From: Archilochus colubris
Taxonomy: Eukaryota; Chordata; Aves; Apodiformes; Trochilidae
NCBI GenBank assembly: GCA_023079485.1
Contig: CM041085.1
Span: 33,589,121-33,653,120 of the forward strand
Length of the DNA stretch: 64,000 bases
Direction: 5' to 3'
This document shows, in pieces, positions 38,001 through 50,000 of this stretch. The translations under genes were made by a program, and so were the position numbers. Within the stretch, counting starts at the first letter, position 1; the number at the start of each line of letters is the position of its first letter. Under the pieces are notes generated by a model, which saw only the letters and a program-made list of their open reading frames with translations, was not told the DNA's origin and made no database searches.

Positions 38001-41000
38001 GGGGGGCTATTAGGGGGTCTTTGGATGAAGTAAGAAGTCTTCCTCAAACTTGAACCCTTTACCTTTCTTGTTTTCGCTGACTTCATTATCTTGTTACAGA
38101 GCAAAATTAGACCCTAGCCATAAATTTTCCCTTATCTGCTGGTTGTGGCATTTTTATGTTGTCTCTGTGCAGATGTTCACATTCTTTTGGTGCCCAGTTA
38201 GCCTTGGCAGTGCCTTGTTTTAAGAACAAGGCCCACGCTTCAATTATCACCAAGACAGAAGTCAGTCTCGTTAAGGCCTTGTGTTGCTTACACTGTTTTT
38301 GTGGAAAATTATAGGTCTCAATTGCTTTGTCTAGCCCCATATTTACTTTCTTTTTAGTTTAATTCGGAATTTACTGGTTAGGAATACAAATTCATTAACA
38401 TCAAATATCACACCTCCTTCTGAGAACACTGCAAGGTTGGGGTTTTTTTGTGGGAGCCTTATGACAGCTTTTACCTGGAGACTGTAACAATCTAACAGTA
38501 GTTTTTCAGTTAATGTTGTTTTTTTTACTGTCTTTCAACTAAAGAATTAGAAAACTGATACCTGTAATTTGAAAAAGATAAAAGCAAACTGGTACCTCTA
38601 GTGCTCAGGTAAATGTGTAAACCTCTAGTTGAAGACATAATTTTTAAAGGTGGGTTGTGTTTTTTGTTTCAGTATAAATTTATTAGCTTAACTTTTGTTT
38701 TTTTTCAAATGAGCATTGGAGGCTTTGACCCTCTTGTCTAATGTTGTAAAGTCCAGAGGAAGGAGGCATTATTATTACTGAGTTACTGTATTATTAGTTC
38801 TGCTTCTTATTAATTTGATTGGAATAGAGCCATTTGATTGCTAGTTGGTTTTTCGTTTTTTTTTCTCCTTATAACTTTTGGATATTTAACACAAGAATAT
38901 AAATATATATCAACTTCCTGATATATATATTTATAATATAAATGATATAAAAATGTTGTGCTAAGTTAGCAAGGCAAGGCTATTGGGAGGGAAAAAATTC
39001 AAAAGCTGCTGATGTATGTATTCATCTTGGTCAGGTTTGTATACCCAAAAAGCATGCTAGTTTTTGTCAGTCTCAGCTTATCTAATAAAAGATGCTGCCT
39101 AACCTTATAAACTTTGCCTTGCTGAAGCTATGCTGTGTGTCTCTCTGAACATGTTCTTCTCTGTCATGCCGTTCTATAGTTACTGACTTTCATGTGGGAA
39201 TGTACTTGAATTTTAGTATTATCCGTGAATATCCGATTGCTGGACCCCAGTGGCCCGGAGGTATTTTGGCAGATGAGATGGGTCTTGGAAAAACAGTAGA
39301 AGTGTTGGCACTTATTCTGACTCACACCCGGCCAGATATTAAACAAGATGATCTGATATTACCTGAGGTAAGTAAACCAAGATAAGATTTAATACAAAGA
39401 AAATATTTTTCAGAACTAATGGAAATGTACTTTTCTTGAGTTTATTGCTTTCTGGTTTATGGATGGTCCCAACTTAAAGCTGGGTTAAAGTCCAGTGGTG
39501 GTTTTTGCTGCTTTGGGTGTTAAACTGGGGGGCATAAGTAGTGGAATAATTTGAATGAGAAGCAATTGATAGTTTGCTATCACTGAAGGGTATTAGCAGG
39601 CAACTGCAGTGTTAGTAGCCTGTTGGTAGTTTACGTGCAGTCCAGGGGGCTATAAATACCTAATTTAGTTTTCTGTGTTGGAAATCATTCTCTCTTTCAC
39701 ATGACTGTATTGATGAGAATCAAAGACCCTAAGACAAATGTGATAACAAAGCTGTGATTTAAACTCAGCAAATAAAAATTTCTGTTCTTGCCTCTATTTT
39801 GTATAAATGGGCTTAGTTAGCAATAGTTTTCCATCTTCTCATTTCCCTCATTATGCATCTGGTTATAACTTGGCACATTCACTCAAACCAGATACTGTCT
39901 CTGAAGGTAAAGAACCTTTATCTTTGAGTGAACTCTTAACCACTTCTGTGGGTTCCATTCTGTTGAATTCATGGCAGCCATTTGCGTTTTGTGTATTCGT
40001 AATGATCTTCTGCCTGCATGTAATTTTTTTTCAGTTAAACAGACACAATCCTCGCAGAGACAATAGTGTGATTCTTAAATGTATCACAGGGTTGTCACTG
40101 AGGAGTGTTAAGAGTATTAGCACTGAAGCATCTGGACATCAGGTAGCAGCAATAGCTAGAGGCAATAGCTTTTGAGCAGTTGGAGTTATGAAATTATTTC
40201 ATGATAGGAGTAGTTGGGACAGGTAGCTTAGCTAATATTTGGGGATCTTTATGAACAGAAATACATGACATTGCCTGTACTTCATAGGCACTATTTCATT
40301 TATCCAGAAGGTCCCTCATCCTCTCTATTTTTCTTGTCTTCAAATGTAAAATGCCTTTGTATGATGTCCTAAAAAAAAAAAAAATTATTCCAGGGAGATT
40401 CTGTATGACTTCTGGCTTGCATAAGACAGTATTACAGTTACTCTTAAGTATTTCGATTCACTGTAGGGTTGAAACACTGTGGAGTTTCATTGCAGTTACT
40501 GTTAAGGAACTCTGCAGAGGAACCAGTTAGGACAGAGCAAAGTGTTAATAAATACAGTTATAAAGCAATTAATCATAGAAATATGGGCACTGCATTTGTT
40601 CAAGCTTCACAATTCTTTTTAAAATCCTGGTTCTTTAACATAACATTTCCCAAATTCAGTCTCTGTTCCTGAATCACTAGTAATAAAATTTTGAGAGGCA
40701 GTCCCAAAAAGAAAAAAACTTACATTTTATGTGACTAAGTAGGTAATTTTATTCTATATTGCTTACCTGTTTTTGTGGTTTAGCTGTTTGTTAAATATAT
40801 TTTTTCCTCCCTTCATCAGTGACCTAGATCACTTACAGCTATAAATTCTTACAGCTTAGTTCTGAAGTAGTGGGGAACTCAAGCATCTTGCAGTGCTGTT
40901 CTTTCTGTTTGCAGGGTAAGGTGCTGAGCACCTTTTGCTGAGAAACTGAATTGGGTATCTTGCTGAAATGAGATATTTGAGCAAATTAGTGGAATCAGAG

Positions 41001-44000
41001 CATGCATCTATAGCAGCTCACACTTTTTTTCAAATCTAAAAAGATAAATGATGTTCAGAATTACTGTAAAGAGCTAATATGAGCTAATAACTATTTAATA
41101 TCATCTCCTTTAGGGTAAGCTTGTGAATTTCTTTGTTCCACCTCAACCTTTAGAAGGAAACAAAAAGAAAAAAACAAAGGAAATAGAGCTTAAATTGAAG
41201 GAAAAGATACAATATCCCAGTAAGTGTTTCTGATTACTTCTAAAAATACGTTTTGCTTTTGTCATGGGTCTTACTGGCCACTGGCTTGAGTTCAAGGATA
41301 CCCTTCACTTCTGCAGAATGAAATTGTTCTTTTGCTGAGCACTGTGATGTAGGATTGCATGCTATCAACAAGTGATCCAAACTTCAAAGTGATGTCAGCA
41401 GCTGAGATCTCTGTCCTACAGAGATCCATGTAACTAAAGGTCAATGTAAGAGTTTATGTACTGAACTGCAAGTAAGAAGACAGACTGACATTATTCTCTT
41501 GGTGTTTGATATTGATTTAAAATCATTGAAAAATAGTGATTTGCAGGACTACATTGATTAAACCAATGTCAAAATTGCTGGTGGGCTACTTTTGGCAAGG
41601 GTTTCTTGGAGGGGGGGGGTGCTTGGGGGGAGGTATTTGGAGGGGGTGTGTTTGGGTTTTGGGATTTTTTTGTTTGTTTTGGGGGGGCTTTCTGGGAAGG
41701 GGGGTTGGGCTTGGGGTTTTTTTGTTTTTTGGGGGGGTTGAGTTTTGGGGGGTTTTGGGAGGGTTTCTGGGGAGGTTTTGAGGGGTATTTCTTTTGGGGG
41801 ATAGGTTTTTTTGGGGCTTTGGGATTTTTAGTTTTTTTGGGGGGGGGTTTTTAGGGATTTTGGTTTTTGGAGTTTTGAGGGATTTTTGGGGGGTGTTTTG
41901 GGGGCTCTGGGAAGGTTTGGGGTTTTTTGGCTTTTGAATTTTGTTCTTTTTTGTTTGGGAGGGTTCTTTTGGGGGCTTGGGGTTTTTTGGGGGGGAATTT
42001 GGGTTTTTGGGGGGTGGGTTTGTTTTGTTTTCTGTTTTGTTTTTTATTTAAGATGAACATAGTGTTTAGAGTTTGCTTAGTATGTATTCTTCACAGTTTA
42101 TATTCTTCCATTTTATATGAGCTGTAATTTGATTCTACATCTAGGCTTACGGGTGATGATATTAGCAGCTGTAAAGGAAATGAATGTGAAGAAAGGAGCA
42201 TCCATCATTGCAATATTTAAGTACATCAGTGCTACGTTTAAGTATGACATTCAGAGAAATAGACGGCTTCTCAAAAGGACTCTAGAAAAACTAATTGCAG
42301 AACAAGTGGTAGAGCAAGTCAAAGGACATGGTCTGGCTGGATCTTTCAAGCTGGGAAAGAAATATAAGGAACAGAAGAAGCGAGAAAGAACCAAAGAGCA
42401 GGTAAAGCATGCTGCTGTATTTACTTCAAATATTGTTGCAAAGGTAGATCTTATTTCTGCCATCTGCATGCTCTTCAGCTCTTTTGCCTGTGTGCACTAG
42501 TTCAGCAGCACTGGCTTATTGATAAAAATGAAGAAAATGGCAGCATTTGCCTTGAGATTCGTGAACAAAAAAGCAGAAATCATAAGTATGTCCAATTTGG
42601 GCTGAAACACTAACTACATCTGTCAAAAATCTTTAAAAATAGTGCTGTGGGATGCTGTCGGATGTATTGTTCTTATTGTGAAGTTGTCATTTAAATACTG
42701 GTAAGCATTAACCAAAACCTCAAACAGGAAGTTGATATAAAATCTCAATATCTATGTATTGGTGTGTTTATATGTTAAAAAAAATGGTGAGAAGAAAGTC
42801 TGATATTCCTGCTTAATTTTACTTTGCAGATAGCAAGGACTTCAGGTGGTGTTCAGAAGAAGCAGCTGATTATTGCTAAAACTCAAGCCAAAGAATCAAG
42901 AAGTACTGATGTAACTTCTGAAAATGTCCCTAAAGCCCCCTTACAGGTGGATATTGCCATGGAAGAACATGATTATTGTACAACTATCAAAAATAGCAGA
43001 AAATCTGAAGCAGATACTGAGGACTGTGTAAAAGAGGAGAAAGTTAAGCAGGAAGCTGTGGTCCCAAAGTCTCCTGGTTTGCATGACAGCCTTCTTGTCT
43101 CCAGTGGTGTGAGCAGTAATTCCAGTACTGATATTTCTAAAGCTACATCTGATGTTCCACAGGAAATCCCAAAGGACCAGGCCTCCCATTCCCAAGAACG
43201 TGCCAGCAGTAGTGTACAACATACCAGTTCTGTATTTCCATTTAATACCTCTGAGTATCGTTTTGAATGCATCTGTGGGGAGCTTGGATTGGCTGACTAT
43301 AAAGCTCGTGTGCAGTGCCTAAAATGTCACTTATGGCAGCATGCAGAATGTGTCAACTACAAAGAGGAAAACCTGAAGATCAAGCCCTTCTACTGTCCCC
43401 ATTGCCTTGTGGCAATGAAACCAGTTTCTACAGGAGCAACTCTGATAATTTCTCCTAGTTCTATTTGTCATCAGTGGGTTGATGAGATCAACAGGCATGT
43501 AAGATCATCTTCTCTTCGAGTTCTGGTAAGATTATACGCCTTCATTGTCTGCTGAGGTACTTTATCAAGGCTAGGGGCTTCCTGTCTGACACTCTGTATC
43601 ACATAAAATTTGTATTTTTTTGTCATCTGTGCCAGAATTCTGTGTTTCTTGGTACTACATTTATGGTTTTGCACCGTGTGGTGCGTTTGTTTCCCAGAAA
43701 GTCTGTCCAGATTCTGCAGTTTTTCCTTATTAGTTGGTTACCGGGAGGGTGATACCGTGGACTGGATAAGTTTTATCCAAAAAAAAAAAAAAAAAAAAAG
43801 TGTTTTTTCAAAAGAACCAGTTGCAGTGGCAACAACAGGTGGTTTTTGAGAGAGAAGACTGTTTGTTGGTTTTTATTGAAAGCTCACCAAGGGAGCTTAC
43901 TTAGGGAGGCCTAACAATAAGCTGTGTTCACAGTGTCAAGCCTCACTCTACATTTGTACTCAAGCTTCTCTTTTGAAGTTGCTTCTCATTTAAGTATAGA

Positions 44001-47000
44001 TACAACCCATTGTTTCAGCAGGTAGAGACTGTACTTTTGAATTCTTGTTTTCAGGCTTCACAAATGAAGTCTTGGGCTTTGGTGTTTACTGAGAGAAACA
44101 CTGCTAGAACTTGTACATTGTCTCTGTCATATTTATTAGGATGTTGCTTATCTGGTGACCTTGTGTTGTCTTTTTTCTTGATTTCTAATAGTTGTATCAT
44201 AAAAAATAAGCCTGAGTATACATGTAGTAATTATGGCTATACAGGATTTTTATGAATATAGTTATCACAATAGCCATTTTCTTTTATTAATTATGTAATC
44301 AAGCTTTGTTTTTTGTATTTTTAGTACGCAGGAATTTTTGTAATGATAAAGTGCTTGGAGAACTGTTGATCCCTTATTTTGAATAAAATAACTGTAGTAG
44401 TAGACTGATAATGAAAGGAAGCTTTTGTATTCAGAGATATCTGATCTTCAGCTATCCTGCATAGGTATGCAGTATATAAATGAGTTCTGGGCCTCGAGTA
44501 AGCCATTTGCTTGGGCAGTCTACTTAGCTTTAGTTGAGCAACTAGCAAATGTGTAAAACTTGCACAGTCCAAGTTTCCTACCTGCTTTGATGAAAAGTGT
44601 CAGAAATACATTTTCATGGTAGGAGGAAAACAGCTTAAATACTGAATGTTAATGCTTTCCATTCTAAGACACTGTTTTCATTTTCTTTAACTGGCAACTC
44701 TAAGTCATCTAGACTTGCTTGCAGTGTTGCTGAATGAACAATGAAAATTCATTTAATTTCTTAAAGTTAAAGCTAAAATAATTCAGATCTTTCAAAGAAG
44801 CAGTTTCCCATGTTAGCATGTTTCACGTTGCATGTGAAGGGTGATCTTTAGTCTTCCAACTGCTTCTAACCCATGGGAAGTTCTATTGTCTTTATGTAAT
44901 AGAGCAAAGAATAACAAGGAATAAAGATTTATTGGTAGGTCTTGCTTTATGGCAGGTTGTCTTTTCCTGTTGATGTGAAAACAACCAGAACTTGGCCAAG
45001 TTAAACCTACGGAAAATCTGTTCGTAAATACTTGGAGTAGATCATTAGACTTAAAAACTGTTAAGAAAAAAATTGTCTTCATTGAACATATTTACCTTTT
45101 TTCTCCCTCCTCCACCCCCTCTCTTGTCCCTCTTTTCATTTGTTACCTGCATTGACCTGGTTGCATGTGCTCTCTTGTAGCACTGTGGGGCAGAACAAAA
45201 ATTGTATGCCTTTATTTCAGATGACAGAAACATGGTTGCCATATATACAAAAGTAGAGGAGATTATTATTGGAAGACCAGGTAAAGTTAACAGTGAAATT
45301 AACAATAAAATCCTGCAGATCATCAAGGGATAAAGAGGGGGAAAAAAGTCAACTGAGGTTATCTAGGGTAATCTTAATTCTGTTATTTTTACCTATTAGT
45401 TGCATGAATTATGAGAACATTAAAGTTTGTGACACTCTGAGGGACTGAGATCGATTTTCTTTGATGGCAGAATTGTTTGTAGGTAGTTGCAGCTAAACAC
45501 TAAACAGGGTGATCCATTTGTTTATAATCATGAATTTGCAGAATGAAAGATGCTCGCTATTTGAAGATGAGACTGGAATATAGATTCTCTCTTTTAAAAA
45601 AAACGATACAAAACCTGTCAGAAGTAAGCTTTAACTATTTTAATGTTATGATTAATACACAGATCTAAATGAGTGGTAAGAACTAGAGGATGATAAAATT
45701 CCTGAAGTGTTCAATGGATGTCTAATTTTGAAATGGGTTCCTGAAGTAAGTTGGGAGCAATAGAAGATATTTGTGTGAGGAGACAAAAGTGATTGATATG
45801 TAGCTCTGGTAATAATTGTTCTTAGTAGCTAAAAATCATGGAGATGATGAAACACTCCTATTCTAAAAATATATTTTGATTGTGTATTGTACCACACATT
45901 ATTTCAGCATTTAACATATTTTGATATTGTGAGTGTATTTGGACTCACAATATGTATTTGTGTTTATTTTTTTTAGATATAGAAAGCTACAATTGGGAAG
46001 CATCTAGTAAAATGTTTTGTTTAGGTCATTGTCTTAATTTAAACTGCTATATGTTTTGGAAAGGGTCTTGCTTAAAATTCTGAAGGAGACAAGATGGATA
46101 TTTTTCATCTTAGAACAAATGTCAATACAAAAGGTTAATAATATTCTCCTCATGCACAGGGATTGCTTTTAACTAGGGTATGCTTTCTATTTCACAGGTC
46201 TCTGTAGAGATCCTTTTTGTAGATACAAAATTACCCAGAGTATCATTTCTGGCTCTGAAATATTTTACTCTGTACTTCTGTCATTGCCTAATCATCCCAG
46301 TAATTTTTAGGGCAGTGGGGAGAAAGGTAATAGATCTGTGGTAAGAGGACTGCAAATGTTAACACTGACACATCATGTTGCTCTGTAGGACATCATAAAA
46401 TACTTAATCTTGCAAATGCCTGTTGCAACAAATAACTTGCAGAGAACAATGCAGTCTTTTTTTATTCAAAAGAGAAAAAAAAATGTTTTGTGAAGGTAGA
46501 AGTAACCACACCTAAAACATTTGTGATGATATCTGTGTTGTACTTATTATCTGTATTACTTGTACAGACTTCCCACCACGCTACTATATGCATACAGGTT
46601 TTATGAATGCTTTCATATAATATGAGAAACACTGCTAAAAGCACGCATGTACCGATAGTTCTGCTTTTTTATTCCAAGTGCCTCTTACCTTAATCCTTGG
46701 CTTTTGAAACCTTAATCCTTGGCTTTTGTGCTGTCGAATACAAACCTCCATAGGTGTACCAAGGTGTGAAGAAGCATGGCTTTCTGCAGCCACACATGCT
46801 GGCAGAGCAGGAGGTGGTTATCACCACGTACGATGTCCTCCGCACTGAGCTGAACTACGTAGACATACCCCACAGCAACAGCGACGATGGCCGCCGCTTC
46901 AGGAACCAGAAGAGGTACATGGCCATCCCAAGCCCCCTGGTAGCAGTGGAGTGGTGGAGAATCTGCCTCGATGAAGCACAAATGGTTGAGTGCACTACTG

Positions 47001-50000
47001 CAAAGGTACGGCATTTCCAGTCATGCGTTTATTTGACTTGAAAAGGTTTTGACTTGCTTATTGTAAATAATACAATAGACTTGCCTCTCCCCTTCTTAGT
47101 GTCAGCACAGCCAGGTTATTTGGAGCTTGTTCTCCAGAAGTGAATTTTCTGTTGGAGGTTTTTACTATTAAATGGTTCTTCTCTTGGAATTTTGGCAGAC
47201 TGTGAGGGATATCCAGCTCAAAAAATACTTAACATAATCTATACTGACAGTTTGAAGAGCTAGGCCATCATGTTGTATACAGTGTTTGATACTTTCAAAC
47301 AAGATACTAGCCTGCTTGGTGGCATGGTTCAGAGGCATAGATATATCCTTTGGGTCTTAAATAGACAGCAGTCTGTCTGCAAACTCTAGAGCTGCAGTCT
47401 GCAGAGGGAGAATATTTTAATTGGTATTCGTCCTGTGTTTTTGCTCGAGACCAGAAGACAAAACTGCAGCTTACATAATGGTTTATGGGTTTTCACAAAG
47501 TTTTGTTTGCCAACTTGCTACTTTTTGTGAACCTTTAATTGCACTTGATTACATGGAAGTGGGTATGGCTTTTACCAGCTTTCAGTTATCTTCAGAAAAG
47601 CTCAATAACTTGATATGCATTTTTATAATACATTGTACCAGTCCTGCTTATATGTCTGCTGATTTTGCATCCTGAAGAGGTGTTTATACTTATTAAAGAT
47701 AAGTGTTGATACTGTGTTCCACTCTGTTTTTTCTTTCCTACTATTGGTTCTATCTTCTCTTGCTAGGCTGCTGAAATGGCGCTTCGTTTAAGTGGAATCA
47801 ATCGCTGGTGTGTCAGTGGCACTCCTGTGCAGCGAGGATTAGAAGGTGAATTTCATGTAACAGTGTCATCTGTGGGTTTTCCTTGTGCTGATAATGAGGT
47901 GGTTTGAAGTGGTTAAAATGTCTGGTAGTTTTGCTCTGAATTCATTAGGTACTCTGACTTGATGTCCTGTAAACCTTAAGCATGTATAAAGCCATCAGTA
48001 AGTGCATCAATATCAAAATTGCAGAGCTGAAATCTTTTTATCTTCCATCTCTGAGGCAGCCCCAATCACATAGGGGATGAAAACTGCTGACTAATTTGAA
48101 ACTGTGCTGCTACTACTGTAACAAAGTGGGATAGGACGGCTGAGTAAACAGTTTTTTTCCTGCACAGAAATTATTCCCAGGATTTTTCTTCCCCTGGTCT
48201 GTGGTGGTTTTTGAATGTCTTATGACTCTCAGCTGAATACCACAATTACCATAAAGGTAACAAAGTAAAGAATGTAACCACCAAATATTTGGGAAGTATC
48301 TGTAAGATACCATCCTGTATTTCTATTTCTGTGTTATCCACATGCAGCATTTAAACATGTTTTTCTGTATTTTTCCAGTCCTTAAATTTAATCCCCAAAA
48401 ATGGTATGTTTCTGAACTGGGCAGAATTAGCAAGCTATATTTTCTCAGTGAAAGTGTGTTTTGTTAATTTCTTCTGCCATAGTAAAAAAGTGAGTTGTGT
48501 AAATTACAGCCCCTTTTAGGATGGTGGGCAACAAACAGTTGGTGCACAGCAGGCTGTGAAGTAATGCTACTGAGCAGTATTGTTTTAGGAAAACCTGGCA
48601 AACCCAGTTAACCATATGCAATCATGTGAATTTTGCATTTTATCCTCTAGGTGGATAGGTTTAAACTCATTGCTCTGTTCTCCTAAACTTGAAATTAGAA
48701 AAGTGTTGTACTCCAGCAAGTTCTATTGAAAATCAACAGCTAGTTAAGGAGAGAGCCCCCACATTCCCCTAACTGGTCCCCTTCCTCAAATTAGCTATTT
48801 TGTTGAGGGAATGACTGGAAAACAAGTGTAAAAGATAACAGCCGAAATGTAGTTGCTTATTTGCCTGGTAACTTCTCTATGAAAGTTAAGGGGGTTTTTG
48901 GGAGTCATCCTGTGAAGTACAAAGACACAAACATTGTTCTAAAATACTTCCTTTTCTTGGCAGATCTGTATGGATTAGTCGTTTTTCTTGGAATTGATCC
49001 ATACTGGGTCAAACATTGGTGGGACCAACTTTTATATCGACCTTATTGTAGGAAGAATCCCCGGCCTCTCTACAGCCTCATTGCCAAGATAATGTGGAGA
49101 TCAGCAAAGAAGGATGTGATTGACCAAGTAAATAGGAGTTTTGGGTTTTAAAATTCTGGAACAACATTTGTCAGTGGTTTTATTTGCATATTACTTCTTT
49201 CCTTTTTTAATTGCAGATTCAAATCCCTCCTCAGACAGAAAATGTACACTGGCTTCACTTTTCTCCTGTGGAGAGACACTTCTATCATCGCCAGCATGAG
49301 GTGTGCTGCCAGGATGCATTGGCAAAACTCAGGAAGATTTCAGACTGGACTCTGAAGCTTAGTAGCCTAGATAGAAGGAGTGTGACTTCAATTCTGTACC
49401 CTTTGCTGCGGCTGAGGCAGGCCTGCTGTCACCCACAAGCTGTTCGGGGAGAGTTTCTGCCATTACAAAAAAGGTGAGTTTATGTCGCTTCTTAAATACC
49501 TTGCTTTATCCAAAACAATATTCTTAATTGTCCTGAGCAGGGCAAGATCTTGTACAGTTCTCAGACAAGCCTAATTTTACTTTTCTTTAGTTGAATGTGC
49601 AGCTATGCTACAGCAAACTGTCTGACCTCAGAAGCTGAAGAGGATGCAGTAGGGTAGTTAGCATAATTCTCGTGTTAAGGAACAGTACTGAGAGGCAGTT
49701 GATTGTGCTATAACCTTTTAACCTTTGTATGCTGATGGATACTAAGGTGTTGCAAGTGACAGACTGAGTGTGAAATCAGATTCTTTTTTGGCTTTAAACA
49801 CAGATTGTCTTACAAAACTTGTATTCATGAGAACAGTGAACAAAATGTATAAACAGAATGGAATAGTTCTTTAATTAAAACAAATACTAATGTGTGGTTG
49901 CAGAACTTGTTTTTTGTTTGGGGTTTTTTTTGCATGCTTTCAAGATCATCTTCCTCATAAGTGTCCTGCAAAACATGGTAGTCCTCAGGTTTTATTAGAC

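Larger units (their letters stand above)
43526..46753 (+). other. SHPRH: SHPRH intron between exons 8 and 9
   Basis: 3.2 kb of AT-rich intron with a poly(A) at 43779-43799 and the duplicated branch-point unit at its 3' end. No other feature recognised. Confidence 0.6.

Noticed and set aside
41536..42127. Glycine- and phenylalanine-rich frames and their lysine/proline-rich antisense
   Set aside because: They are translations of the G/T-only tract.
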